Of a stretch of 64,000 bases of DNA, positions 27,476 through 37,622 are shown one piece after another (positions within the stretch are counted from its first letter, which is position 1; the number at the start of each line of letters is the position of its first letter). Under the pieces are notes generated by a model. That model searched no databases. It saw only the letters and a list, made by a program, of their open reading frames with translations, and was not told the origin of the DNA. The position numbers were made by a program, and so were the translations under genes. The stretch is from an uncultured Pelagibacteraceae bacterium (lineage in GTDB: Bacteria; Pseudomonadota; Alphaproteobacteria; Pelagibacterales; Pelagibacteraceae): the NCBI GenBank assembly GCA_902590505.1, contig CACIWZ010000003.1, positions 1 to 64,000 of the forward strand, written 5' to 3'.

Positions 27476-28330
27476 ATGTTTAGAAATTTTTGGTTCAGTT
27501 ACAAGAATATCTTATATAGAGCAATCTTAAAAAAAAAATATTTTACATTTCTTAGAAAAATATTCGGTACATTATTCAAGTTTTTAAGAAAATTTTACCT
27601 TATAAATTTTTCTCCAGATATTGAAAATTTAGATAAAGTAGAAAAAAACAAGTTTAAAAATTTTAATTTGGATGATCTATTTATAAATTTCAACTGCGAT
27701 AAAGGTTCTTACTGTGTTTACGATTACGAAAAGAAAATAACCCACAAGTATTCTGTTTTTTACGAGAAGTATTTAAAAAAAAATAAAAAAAAAAAATTAA
27801 GTGTTTTAGAGCTTGGCTCTCATGAGGGAAAAGGTATAGCGAGTTTTTATTTCTTTTTTCCAAATGCAAATTTTTATGGAGCCAATATAAATCCTTTTCA
27901 AATGAAATACACTTCAAAAAGAATTACAGAATTATATGTTGATGTAAGTTGTAAAGAAATAGTCGATAATTTAGCTAATCATATCAATGAGGATTTAGAT
28001 CTAATAATAGATGACGCTAGTCATAATTTAAAAGATATACTTTTAGCTTTGCCTATACTTTTTAGAAAATTAAAGCAAAATGGATTTTACGTCATTGAAG
28101 ATGCAGATCAATTTAAAGTTTATAAAGAACTCAATCCAACAAATGAAAAAATGACACCAATTCAAATTCTTAAAAATATCAAAAATAATCGGAAATTTAG
28201 CTCTAAGTTCCTATCTAAAACTGATAAGGATTATTTAAAGAAAAATATAAAAAACTTTTATTTTGAAAAAGGAAAGTCGATTGTGAATGGATATAATATT
28301 TCAGACATTGTCTTTTTAAGAAAAAAATGA
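27476..28330 (+). CDS. class I SAM-dependent methyltransferase (sugar/macrocin O-methyltransferase-like), putative
   Basis: Protein of 284 residues with a basic, hydrophobic N-terminal 45 residues and a Rossmann methyltransferase core. The SAM-binding loop is LELGSHEGKG (111-120), and LIIDDASHN (176-184) resembles the metal/substrate motif of CmcI/MycE-type O-methyltransferases, with FYVIEDAD after it. The target is unknown; the next gene suggests a surface glycan or lipid. Its stop overlaps the next start (ATGA). It is very AT-rich, with long lysine runs, compared with the mdh and sucC proteins around it. Confidence 0.65.
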   Translation: MFRNFWFSYKNILYRAILKKKYFTFLRKIFGTLFKFLRKFYLINFSPDIENLDKVEKNKFKNFNLDDLFINFNCDKGSYCVYDYEKKITHKYSVFYEKYLKKNKKKKLSVLELGSHEGKGIASFYFFFPNANFYGANINPFQMKYTSKRITELYVDVSCKEIVDNLANHINEDLDLIIDDASHNLKDILLALPILFRKLKQNGFYVIEDADQFKVYKELNPTNEKMTPIQILKNIKNNRKFSSKFLSKTDKDYLKKNIKNFYFEKGKSIVNGYNISDIVFLRKK

Positions 28331-29895
28331 CCAAGAAAATTTCACTTGATAATTTATTAGACTATTTATTTATAATATTTATTTCTTTCACAATTAATTA
28401 TATTTACGGAAGTATTGGTGTATTGGCTCAAGATACATTTGCGTATTTCGATACTGCTTTTAGAATTTTGCAAGGCTCGACTCCATTCAAAGACTATTGG
28501 ACTATAAGTGGACCTTTTATTGACTTTTATCAAGCATTTTTCTTTTTTATTTTCGGAGTTAGCTGGAAATCTTACATTATTGGAAGTAGTTTAATAAATG
28601 TATTCATTACGATTATAATTTTTAATTTTTTTAAAACTTACAATTTTTCTAGAGGGTTAAATTTATTTTACAGCATATGCTTTTCAATACTTGCTAATCC
28701 CTCTATGGGTTCACCTTTTCCTGATCATTTTTCGACTTTTTTTTCTTTAGCAGCGATAACTTTATTTTTAATATTTGTTAAAAACAAAAAAGCAAATATT
28801 CTTTATTTTATCCCTTTATTATTTTTTATATCTTTTTTTTCAAAGCAGACTCCAGCATCTTATTTATTTGTAAGTTTTTTAATCATTTTATTGACTTACT
28901 TTTTTTTGTATAAAAAATTATTTTTCATTAAATATTTTTTAATAAGCTCTTTCGTTTGCTTGCTTATTTTTGTTCTGATTATTTCTGCCCAAAAAATAAA
29001 TTTTCAAACATTTTTAGATCAATATGTTTTTTATCCAAAATCGATTGGATCTGAAAGGCTGGATAATCTTAACTTTGATATTAAGAGCCATTTAGCAAGT
29101 TTTAAATTTATTTATATCCCACTTATATTTATTTTATTAAGTCTTTTATTAATTTTTTGGAAAGGAAAAATAGAAATAGAAAAGAATAAAGAAGAAATTT
29201 TAATTTATATATCACTATTATTAATAAGTTTTTCACTAATTTTTCATCAAGTATTAACAATGAATTTTATTTTTATTTTCTTTTCGATTCCACTGTTAAT
29301 TATTTTTTTACACAAAGTATTTAAGAAAAAAAATAAATTTAGTAATTTTATCAGTATACTACTAATTCTTTTTACTGCATTTACCACTATAAAATATCAT
29401 TATCGATTTAACGAAGACAGAAAAATGTTAAATTTAGAAAAAGTTAAACTTGAAGCTGCAGTTGATAGTCTAAAGATCGATGAGAAATTAAAAGGTCTCA
29501 AATGGATATCAATCAAATATCAAAAAAATCCTATGAATGAAATTAAAATTATAAATGAAATAATTGATATAGTTAAGAAAGATAAAAATAGATTAATGTT
29601 TTACTCAGATTACATTTTTCTTTCAGCATTATTAAATAAAGATTTAAATACACCTACACGTTGGCCAAGTTTAAATGATGCCAGTAACCCATCTAAAAAA
29701 AATGAATTTCATGAAGTATATTTAAATTTTATAAAAAAAATAATTAAGCAAAAGAAAATTGAGGTAATCTATTCTACAATTGGTAAAGAAAATGATATTT
29801 TTTATTTAATTTTTAACGAAAAATGTAAAAAATCCAAAGAAATTAGTGAAGTTTTGATTAAACATGATATTAGAAGTTGTATTAAAGTTAAATGA
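28327..29895 (+). CDS. polytopic membrane protein, GT-C/glycosyltransferase-39-like, putative
   Basis: A 522-residue protein with about ten hydrophobic segments in the first 360 residues and a soluble C-terminal domain of about 160 residues. The first loop holds LAQDTFAYFDTAFRILQGSTPF, like the Asp-containing loop of lipid-linked GT-C glycosyltransferases, and KDYWTISGPF follows. It may move a sugar from a polyprenyl-phosphate donor; this is a fold-level guess. Start and stop overlap the methyltransferase and sucC respectively (ATGA each), so it lies within the TCA transcript. Confidence 0.6.
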   Translation: MTKKISLDNLLDYLFIIFISFTINYIYGSIGVLAQDTFAYFDTAFRILQGSTPFKDYWTISGPFIDFYQAFFFFIFGVSWKSYIIGSSLINVFITIIIFNFFKTYNFSRGLNLFYSICFSILANPSMGSPFPDHFSTFFSLAAITLFLIFVKNKKANILYFIPLLFFISFFSKQTPASYLFVSFLIILLTYFFLYKKLFFIKYFLISSFVCLLIFVLIISAQKINFQTFLDQYVFYPKSIGSERLDNLNFDIKSHLASFKFIYIPLIFILLSLLLIFWKGKIEIEKNKEEILIYISLLLISFSLIFHQVLTMNFIFIFFSIPLLIIFLHKVFKKKNKFSNFISILLILFTAFTTIKYHYRFNEDRKMLNLEKVKLEAAVDSLKIDEKLKGLKWISIKYQKNPMNEIKIINEIIDIVKKDKNRLMFYSDYIFLSALLNKDLNTPTRWPSLNDASNPSKKNEFHEVYLNFIKKIIKQKKIEVIYSTIGKENDIFYLIFNEKCKKSKEISEVLIKHDIRSCIKVK

Positions 29896-31055
29896 ATATT
29901 CACGAACATCAAGCTAAAGAAATATTAAAAGATTTTGGAGCTCCAGTTTCAAATGGAATTGTAATTTACTCAATTGACGAGATTAAAGAAAAAATCTTAA
30001 AATTAAAAAGCAAAGAGTTTGTTTTAAAAGCACAAATACACGCTGGCGGTAGAGGTAAAGCAGGAGGAGTGAAATTAATTAAAGATGTAAAAAATTTAGA
30101 AATTGAGGCAGCCAAAATGATGGGTAAAATACTAGTTACGCATCAAACAGGACCTGAAGGAAAAGAAGTAAAACGATTATATATTGAAGAAGCTTCAGAA
30201 ATATCTAAAGAATTTTACTTATCATGCTTAATTGATAGAGAGAGCTCAAAAATTGCATTTATCAGTAGCACAGAAGGTGGGATGGATATTGAGAAGGTAG
30301 CAACGGAAACACCGGAAAAAATTGTAACATCTAAAATAGATCTTAAAGATGAAGGTCCAAGTGAAATAGAAATTCAAAATATAATTTCTGTTTTTAATTT
30401 AAAAAAAGAACAAATAGAAACAGCAAAAAAACTAATAAAATCTTTATATAAAATTCTAGTAGAAAAAGACGCGAGTTTAATTGAAATCAATCCCTTGATT
30501 ATTACTAAAAAAGAAAAAATTATTTGTTTAGATGCAAAAATGAATTTTGACGATAATGCTATATTCAGAAGACCAGAAATTTTAAAATTGAGAGATTTGA
30601 ATGAGGAAGATCCTGCTGAAATTCAGGCAAGTAAATATGATTTAGCATACATCAAATTAAATGGTTCAATTGGTTGTATGGTTAATGGTGCAGGGTTAGC
30701 TATGGCAACTATGGATATTATTAAATTATATGGCAAGGAACCTGCAAATTTTTTAGATGTAGGTGGAGGCGCTTCTAAAGAAAAAGTAACTGAAGCTTTC
30801 AAACTAATATTGGCCGATAAGAATGTAAAAGGAATTTTAATTAATATTTTTGGAGGAATAATGAGATGCGATGTACTAGCCCAAGGAGTTGTTGAGGCCG
30901 CCAAACAAGTAAATTTATCAGTGCCTCTTGTAGTTAGATTGGCAGGAACAAATTATAAAGAAGGAAAAAAAATTTTAGACAATTCTAATTTGAAAATTCT
31001 TTCCGCCTCAGATCTTAATGATGCAGCAAAGAAAATAGTTGAGGCAATTAAATAA
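29892..31055 (+). CDS. sucC: succinyl-CoA synthetase beta subunit SucC
   Basis: Nucleotide-binding subunit (387 residues) of succinyl-CoA synthetase. MNIHEHQAKEILKDFGAPV at the start, the ATP-grasp segment AQIHAGGRGKAGGVKL, the metal-site INPLIITKK and GCMVNGAGLAMATMD are present. Its start codon overlaps the stop of the preceding membrane-protein gene (ATGA), an unusual partner for sucC. sucD starts right after its stop codon. Confidence 0.96.
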   Translation: MNIHEHQAKEILKDFGAPVSNGIVIYSIDEIKEKILKLKSKEFVLKAQIHAGGRGKAGGVKLIKDVKNLEIEAAKMMGKILVTHQTGPEGKEVKRLYIEEASEISKEFYLSCLIDRESSKIAFISSTEGGMDIEKVATETPEKIVTSKIDLKDEGPSEIEIQNIISVFNLKKEQIETAKKLIKSLYKILVEKDASLIEINPLIITKKEKIICLDAKMNFDDNAIFRRPEILKLRDLNEEDPAEIQASKYDLAYIKLNGSIGCMVNGAGLAMATMDIIKLYGKEPANFLDVGGGASKEKVTEAFKLILADKNVKGILINIFGGIMRCDVLAQGVVEAAKQVNLSVPLVVRLAGTNYKEGKKILDNSNLKILSASDLNDAAKKIVEAIK

Positions 31056-31931
31056 ATGTCAATTTTAGTAAATAAAACAACAAAAGTTATATGCCAAGGC
31101 TTTACTGGGACGCACGGCACGTTCCATTCTGAACAAGCTTTAAAATACGGAACACAATTAGTTGGGGGCGTTACTCCAAAAAAAGGTGGACAAAAACATT
31201 TAGGTCTACCAGTATTTAATTCTGTACAGGAAGCAAAAGATAAAACCTCTGCTAGTGCCTCTATGATTTATGTTCCACCTAAATTTGCAGGATCAGCAAT
31301 TATTGAGGCCATCGAGGCTGAAATAAATTTGATAGTTTGCATTACGGAGGGAATACCAGTTTTAGATATGCTTAAAGTAAAAAAGTTTCTGAAAAAAAGT
31401 AAATCAAGATTAATAGGTCCTAATTGTCCTGGAGTCATAACACCAGAGGAATGCAAGATAGGTATTATGCCAGGAAATATTCATAAAAAGGGTTCAGTCG
31501 GAATTGTCTCTAGATCTGGTACTTTAACATACGAGGCAGTTGCCCAAACATCAGTAATGGGAATGGGTCAATCAACGTGTGTTGGTATTGGAGGTGATCC
31601 GATCAATGGAACAAATTTTATTGACTGTTTAGAACTTTTTTTAAAAGATAAAGAAACAAAATCAATCGTTATGATAGGTGAAATAGGCGGAACTGCTGAA
31701 GAAGAAGCTGCTGACTTTTTAAAGAGGGAGAAAATTAAGAAACCAATGGTAGGTTTCATAGCAGGATTAACTGCCCCACCCGGAAGAAGAATGGGACATG
31801 CTGGAGCTATAATTTCAGGGGGAAAGGGAGGTGCAGAAGAAAAAATTGAAACTATGAAATCTGCAGGAATCACTATATCTAATTCACCCGCTGATATAGG
31901 AAAAACATTATTAAATAAACTAAATAGTTGA
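31056..31931 (+). CDS. sucD: succinyl-CoA synthetase alpha subunit SucD
   Basis: CoA-binding, phospho-histidine subunit of 291 residues. The CoA site [14 protein letters not shown], the [11 protein letters not shown] loop and the phosphorylated histidine in [10 protein letters not shown] are visible. With SucC it makes ATP or GTP from succinyl-CoA. The downstream gap of 31 bases leads to sucA. Confidence 0.96.
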   Translation: MSILVNKTTKVICQGFTGTHGTFHSEQALKYGTQLVGGVTPKKGGQKHLGLPVFNSVQEAKDKTSASASMIYVPPKFAGSAIIEAIEAEINLIVCITEGIPVLDMLKVKKFLKKSKSRLIGPNCPGVITPEECKIGIMPGNIHKKGSVGIVSRSGTLTYEAVAQTSVMGMGQSTCVGIGGDPINGTNFIDCLELFLKDKETKSIVMIGEIGGTAEEEAADFLKREKIKKPMVGFIAGLTAPPGRRMGHAGAIISGGKGGAEEKIETMKSAGITISNSPADIGKTLLNKLNS

Positions 31932-31962
31932 TTTTTAATAATTTATGTTAAAATAATTATTA

Positions 31963-34851
31963 ATGTCTTCATCTGATAATAATATTACTTTTAAAAAAAC
32001 TTCGTTTTTGTCAGGAATAAACTCTGAATTTATAAATCAATTTTATTCAGACTATTTAACTGACCCAAACTCTCTTCCAAATAGCTGGATTAAGTTTTTT
32101 GATGGGCTAAGTGAGGATGAAAAACTTATTTTAGACGATTTAAATGGACCTAGTTGGTCACCTGAAAAAAAAATTCAAAAATCAAAATCTTATTTAATCG
32201 ATAATGAAAAAAATAAAGAAGTTAACGAAGATTTAAACTTAAATTCAGTAAAAGAAGCTTCTAAGGACTCAGTTCGAGCAATTATGCTTATTAGGGCATA
32301 TAGAATTCGGGGACATTTAATTGCAAATTTAGATCCGTTATCAATTCAAAAAAAAATGGAACATCCAGAACTAAAACCAGAAACTTACGGATTTAATAAG
32401 AAAGATTATAAAAGAAAAATATTTTTAGATGGCGTTTTAGGACTTCAGCATGCAGATTTGAATCAAATATTAGATATTTTAAAAAGAACATATTGTTCTG
32501 CAATTGGTTATGAATTTATGCATATGGGTGATCCAGAAGAGAAAGCTTGGATAAGAAATAGAATTGAAGGACCGGAAAAGGATATTGTATTTACTCAAAA
32601 TGGAAAAAAAGCAATATTAAATAAAATAATTCAAGCAGAGGGATTTGAAAAATACTTACACGTCAAATTTGTGGGCACTAAAAGATTTGGTCTAGATGGA
32701 GGGGAGTCATTAATCCCTGCATTAGAACAAATTATTAAAAGAGGTGGAAATCTTGGAGCCAAAGAAATAAAAATTGGTATGCCTCATAGAGGAAGACTTA
32801 ACGTACTTGCAAATGTTATGGGAAAACCTTTCAGAGCAATATTTAGTGAATTCTTTGGTAAGTCAGTTAATGCAAGTAAAGATTTTGAAGGAGATGTAAA
32901 ATATCATCTAGGAGCTTCTTCGAACAGAGAGTTTGATGGAAATTCTGTTCACATAAGTTTAACAGATAATCCTTCACATTTAGAAGCAGTTAATCCAGTT
33001 GTATTAGGTCAAGTAAGAGCAAAACAATTTTTTCATAAAGATAGAGATAGAAAAAAAGTTATCCCAGTTTTGATGCATGGAGATGCTGCATTTGCTGGAC
33101 AAGGGATAGTGGCAGAGTGCTTTGCGATGTCAGGCTTACCCGGACATAATATTGGTGGAACAATTCATATAATTGTTAATAATCAGATAGGATTTACAAC
33201 AGCACCTCGTTTTGCTCGCTCTTCTCCTTACCCTTCAGATGTAGCTAAAATTGCTCAAGCACCAATTTTTCATGTTAATGGAGATGATCCAGAAGCTGTT
33301 GTTCATTGTGCTAAGATTGCAACAGAGTATAGGCAAAAATTTAATCGTGATGTTGTGATTGATATGGTTTGTTACAGACGTTTCGGACACAATGAAGGCG
33401 ATGAGCCTTCATTTACTCAACCGATTATGTATAGAAAAATCAAATCTCATCCTACTACACTTACTTTATATGGAAAAAGGCTTTCAGCTGAAGGTTTAAC
33501 TTCTGATGAAAAACTACAAAAAGAGAAAGTTGAATTTAAACAGTATTTAGAAAAGGAATTTGATATTTCAAAAAGTTATAAGTCAGAATTAAAGTGGTTT
33601 GATGGTGCTTGGTCGAGATTTAAACCAGGTCTTGGGAAAGACAAAAAGGGTGTAAGTGGTGTTGAAAAAGGCAAATTAGAAAAAATAGGGAAAAAGATTT
33701 TTACTATCCCTACAAATTTTAACGCTCATAAAACTCTTAAAAGAGTATTTGAGTTAAGAAAGGAAATGTTGAATGCAGGAAAACTTGATTGGTCCTCAGC
33801 TGAAAGTTTAGCAATAGGATCATTATTAACGGAGGGTTTTTCAGTAAGATTATCTGGACAGGACTCAGGTAGAGGAACATTTAGCCAGAGACATGCAATT
33901 TTAAGAAATCAAGAAAATCATGACAGATACATACCTGTAAATAATATTGAAAAAGGTCAAATGAAATTTGAAGTAATAGATAGTTTGTTATCTGAGCTTG
34001 CAGTTTTAGGATTTGAATTTGGATACTCACTATCTGAACCAGAAACATTGGTTTTATGGGAAGCTCAATTTGGAGATTTTGCAAATGGTGGTCAAGTTAT
34101 AATAGACCAATTTATTACATCGTCAGAGTCTAAATGGGGAAGAGCTAGTGGTCTGGTTTTATTACTTCCACATGGTTACGAGGGACAAGGACCTGAGCAT
34201 TCATCTGCAAGATTAGAACGATTCTTACAACTTTGTGCTGGTGAAAACATACAAGTAGTTAATTGCACTACTCCTTCTAATTATTTTCACGTCTTAAGAA
34301 GACAAATGCACAGAGAGTTCAGAAAACCATTGATAATAATGACACCGAAATCTTTATTGAGACATAAAAGATGTATTTCAAACATTTCAGAATTCACATC
34401 AAGAAGTTCATTTCACAGGGTTTTAGAGGACGATGCTTATAAAAAAGAAAACAAACTTATTACTCTTAAAAAAGATAGTAAAATCGAAAAAGTAATAATG
34501 TGTTCAGGAAAAATTTACTATGATTTAGTAGAGGCAAGAGAAAAAAATAAAAAAGACAAAGTAATTTTTGTACGATTAGAGCAACTATATCCTTTTCCAG
34601 CAAAAACTTTAGCCAATGTTTTAAAAAGATATAAAAATGCAGAGTTTATTTGGTGTCAAGAAGAACCTAAAAATATGGGTGCATGGAATACTGTAAGAAA
34701 TTATATTGAAAGAACCCTAGAAATAATAAATATTAAAGATATCAACGTTAAATATGTAGGAAGAAAGGCTTCTTCTTCCACTGCGACTGGAAATGCTAAT
34801 AAACATCTTGCACAACAAAAAGAAATATTAGAAAAGATACTTAAAGATTAA
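31963..34851 (+). CDS. sucA: 2-oxoglutarate dehydrogenase E1 component SucA
   Basis: Thiamin-diphosphate E1 subunit, 962 residues. The N terminus carries the family's short segment for E2 interaction (residues about 15-45, FINQFYSDYLTDPNSLPNSW). KIGMPHRGRLNVLANV, HGDAAFAGQGIVAEC and FGHNEGDEPSFTQP are E1o landmarks, and the C-terminal half has LPHGYEGQGPEHSS. It decarboxylates 2-oxoglutarate and passes the succinyl group to SucB, which starts directly after it. Confidence 0.97.
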   Translation: MSSSDNNITFKKTSFLSGINSEFINQFYSDYLTDPNSLPNSWIKFFDGLSEDEKLILDDLNGPSWSPEKKIQKSKSYLIDNEKNKEVNEDLNLNSVKEASKDSVRAIMLIRAYRIRGHLIANLDPLSIQKKMEHPELKPETYGFNKKDYKRKIFLDGVLGLQHADLNQILDILKRTYCSAIGYEFMHMGDPEEKAWIRNRIEGPEKDIVFTQNGKKAILNKIIQAEGFEKYLHVKFVGTKRFGLDGGESLIPALEQIIKRGGNLGAKEIKIGMPHRGRLNVLANVMGKPFRAIFSEFFGKSVNASKDFEGDVKYHLGASSNREFDGNSVHISLTDNPSHLEAVNPVVLGQVRAKQFFHKDRDRKKVIPVLMHGDAAFAGQGIVAECFAMSGLPGHNIGGTIHIIVNNQIGFTTAPRFARSSPYPSDVAKIAQAPIFHVNGDDPEAVVHCAKIATEYRQKFNRDVVIDMVCYRRFGHNEGDEPSFTQPIMYRKIKSHPTTLTLYGKRLSAEGLTSDEKLQKEKVEFKQYLEKEFDISKSYKSELKWFDGAWSRFKPGLGKDKKGVSGVEKGKLEKIGKKIFTIPTNFNAHKTLKRVFELRKEMLNAGKLDWSSAESLAIGSLLTEGFSVRLSGQDSGRGTFSQRHAILRNQENHDRYIPVNNIEKGQMKFEVIDSLLSELAVLGFEFGYSLSEPETLVLWEAQFGDFANGGQVIIDQFITSSESKWGRASGLVLLLPHGYEGQGPEHSSARLERFLQLCAGENIQVVNCTTPSNYFHVLRRQMHREFRKPLIIMTPKSLLRHKRCISNISEFTSRSSFHRVLEDDAYKKENKLITLKKDSKIEKVIMCSGKIYYDLVEAREKNKKDKVIFVRLEQLYPFPAKTLANVLKRYKNAEFIWCQEEPKNMGAWNTVRNYIERTLEIINIKDINVKYVGRKASSSTATGNANKHLAQQKEILEKILKD

Positions 34852-36192
34852 ATGTCAGAAAAAATTACAGTTCCATCATTAGGTGAGTCAGTCACTGAAG
34901 CAACAGTTTCTAAGTGGTTAAAATCACAGGGTGATAAAGTTATCGCAGACGAACCAGTAGTTGAGCTAGAAACAGATAAAGTAAATGTTGAGGTTCCAGC
35001 ACCAATGAACGGATTTTTAGGAAGCATCGCCGTTAAAGAAGGAGAAACCGTAAACGTGGGTTCGTTATTAGGTACAATTAGTAATAATACCAAGCAAGAA
35101 AATACTCCAAAAGAAATAAAAACTTATAGCCCGCCCAAAAAAGATAAAAGTAAAAATATAAAACTCTTTGAAGAAAAAAAAGAAAAAAAAATATCAAAAA
35201 AAATCAATAAACCACAAATTGATGAACCTATTTTAAAATTAGATAACGAAAGTTTAGAACTTGATGAAGAACCACTAATATTAGAGGAAGCACATCAAGA
35301 AGTAAAAGCAAAAAAAATCATTACAGCAAAAAAAGAAACCCAGATTTCTCCAGCTGCTCGTAAAATGGCAAACGAAGCAAATGTAGATATAAATAAAATC
35401 GAGGGGACCGGAAAAAACGGATTGATTTTAAAAGAGGACATTATGAGTTTAATGGGGTCTAAACCTTCCCCAGCTGAAAGAAAAATAAAATATGGTCCAG
35501 AGGAAAGAGTTAGAATGACAAGGTTGAGGTTAACGATTGCTAAAAGACTTAAAGAGGCCCAAGAAAATGCTGCAATGCTAACGACATTCAATGAAGTGGA
35601 TATGAGCGAAGTGATAACAATGAGAAATCAATACAAAGATGAATTTTTTAAAAGTTACGGGGTAAAACTTGGGTTTATGTCTTTTTTCGTTAAAGCATGT
35701 GTAATAGGATTAAAAAATTTTCCTTCAATCAATGCAGAAATTCAAGGCGAGGAAATAGTTTACAAAAATTATTATAATATAAGTATTGCTGTTGGAACTG
35801 ATAGAGGTTTGGTAGTTCCAGTTTTAAGGCAAACAGATGAAATGTCTTTTGCTGATATTGAAAAAAATATAAGTGAACTCGGACAAAAAGCAAGAGATGG
35901 TAAGATTACTATAGAAGATTTACAAGGTGGTACATTCACAATTACTAATGGTGGAATTTATGGATCTATGTTATCTACACCTATTTTAAATCCGCCTCAA
36001 TCTGCAGTGCTTGGAATGCATAATATTGTTCAAAGACCAATAGCTGTAAACGGTAATGTTGAAATAAGGCCTGTTATGTTTTTAGCTTTATCTTATGATC
36101 ACAGAATAATTGATGGTAAAGAAGCAGTTTCTTTTTTAAAAATTATTAAAGAGTCTTTAGAACAACCTAAGAGATTATTTTTAGATATTTAA
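34852..36192 (+). CDS. sucB: dihydrolipoamide succinyltransferase SucB (E2)
   Basis: E2 core protein of 446 residues. One lipoyl domain (residues 1-80) holds the modified lysine in [14 protein letters not shown] long Lys/Glu-rich linker follows (about 85-160), then the E3/E1-binding domain (about 163-198, [22 protein letters not shown]) and the catalytic domain ending in [16 protein letters not shown] with the active histidine. It transfers succinyl groups to CoA. It follows sucA immediately. Confidence 0.96.
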   Translation: MSEKITVPSLGESVTEATVSKWLKSQGDKVIADEPVVELETDKVNVEVPAPMNGFLGSIAVKEGETVNVGSLLGTISNNTKQENTPKEIKTYSPPKKDKSKNIKLFEEKKEKKISKKINKPQIDEPILKLDNESLELDEEPLILEEAHQEVKAKKIITAKKETQISPAARKMANEANVDINKIEGTGKNGLILKEDIMSLMGSKPSPAERKIKYGPEERVRMTRLRLTIAKRLKEAQENAAMLTTFNEVDMSEVITMRNQYKDEFFKSYGVKLGFMSFFVKACVIGLKNFPSINAEIQGEEIVYKNYYNISIAVGTDRGLVVPVLRQTDEMSFADIEKNISELGQKARDGKITIEDLQGGTFTITNGGIYGSMLSTPILNPPQSAVLGMHNIVQRPIAVNGNVEIRPVMFLALSYDHRIIDGKEAVSFLKIIKESLEQPKRLFLDI

Positions 36193-36193
36193 A

Positions 36194-37594
36194 ATGAGTA
36201 ATTTTGACTTAGTAGTAATTGGCGGAGGACCTGGAGGTTATGTCTGTGCGATACGGGCAGCTCAGTTAGGGTTAAAAACTGCTTGTGTTGAGTCCAGAGG
36301 AGCTTTAGGAGGCACTTGTTTAAATGTTGGATGTATTCCTTCAAAAAGTTTGTTAAATTTATCTGAAAATTTTCATAAGGCAAAAAAAGATTTTAATCAG
36401 CAGGGTATAGAAATCGAAGGCATCAAACTTAATATTGAAAAAATGATGTCTAATAAGAATAAATCAATTCAAGTTCTTACAAAAGGTGTAGAATTTTTAT
36501 TCAAAAAAAACAATGTCACATATATTAAAGGCAAAGGCGTTCTCTTTTCAAAAAATGATATAGTAGTTTACGATAATAATAAAAAAAATAATTATAAAGC
36601 AAAAAATATCGTAATTGCCACTGGTTCTGAAGTAGCATCTTTACCTGGTATAGATATTGATGAAAAAAATATTATTTCTTCCACTGGAGCACTATCTCTT
36701 AAACAAGTCCCAAAAAAGTTAGCAATTATAGGTGGTGGATATATTGGTTTAGAAATGGGTTCAGTTTGGTCTAGACTAGGTTCTAAAGTTACAGTTTTCG
36801 AATACCTAGAATACATAACACCAGGTATGGACAGAGAAATATCTAATGAATTTAAAAAAATTCTAACAAAACAAGGCATCAATTTTAAAATGGGATCTAA
36901 AGTAAGTTCAGTGAAAAATATGGGAGATATTGTATCGATAAATTATACAGATATTAAAAATTCAAAAAACGAAAAAGATGAATTCGATAAAGTATTGGTT
37001 TCTGTTGGCCGAAAGCCGTACACAGAAGGTTTAAATTTAACAAAATTAGGTGTTAAAAAAGATAACAAAGGGAGAATCGAAGTTAACGGTAAGTTACAAA
37101 CATCAGTGAAAAATATTTATGCTATAGGTGACGTAATTAAAGGTCCTATGTTAGCGCATAAAGCTGAGGAAGAGGGTATCGCAGTCGCAGAAATTTTAGC
37201 TGGACAAGCAGGTCATGTAAATTACGACGTAATTCCAGGAGTAATCTATACCTCGCCAGAGGTTGCAACCGTCGGAAAAACTGAGGAACAACTAAAAGAT
37301 GAAAAAAGATCTTATAAAGTAGGAAAGTTCCCCTTTCTGGCAAACTCTAGGGCAAAAGTTAATAATGAAACAGACGGTTTTGTAAAGATTCTAGCTGATA
37401 GTAAAACAGACAAGGTTTTAGGCGTACATATAATCGGTCCACATTGCGGAAATATGATTGCAGAAATGGCCTTAGCTATGGAATTTGGGGCAAGCGCTGA
37501 AGATATCGCAAGAACATGCCATGCTCATCCCACACACACAGAAGCAATTAAAGAAGCAGCTTTAGCTGTTGATAAAAGACCAATTCATTTTTAA
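36194..37594 (+). CDS. lpd: dihydrolipoamide dehydrogenase Lpd (E3)
   Basis: FAD disulfide oxidoreductase of 466 residues. VVIGGGPGGYVCAIRAAQLG binds FAD, the redox disulfide is in GGTCLNVGCIPSKSL, GGGYIGLEMGSVWSRLG binds NAD and the dimer-interface HAHPTHTEA carries the catalytic His-Glu pair. It reoxidises lipoamide for SucAB and probably for the pyruvate dehydrogenase and glycine cleavage complexes too. It is the last gene of the sdh-suc run. Confidence 0.97.
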   Translation: MSNFDLVVIGGGPGGYVCAIRAAQLGLKTACVESRGALGGTCLNVGCIPSKSLLNLSENFHKAKKDFNQQGIEIEGIKLNIEKMMSNKNKSIQVLTKGVEFLFKKNNVTYIKGKGVLFSKNDIVVYDNNKKNNYKAKNIVIATGSEVASLPGIDIDEKNIISSTGALSLKQVPKKLAIIGGGYIGLEMGSVWSRLGSKVTVFEYLEYITPGMDREISNEFKKILTKQGINFKMGSKVSSVKNMGDIVSINYTDIKNSKNEKDEFDKVLVSVGRKPYTEGLNLTKLGVKKDNKGRIEVNGKLQTSVKNIYAIGDVIKGPMLAHKAEEEGIAVAEILAGQAGHVNYDVIPGVIYTSPEVATVGKTEEQLKDEKRSYKVGKFPFLANSRAKVNNETDGFVKILADSKTDKVLGVHIIGPHCGNMIAEMALAMEFGASAEDIARTCHAHPTHTEAIKEAALAVDKRPIHF

Positions 37595-37622
37595 AAAAAA
37601 AAAATTCTAATACTATTGATCT

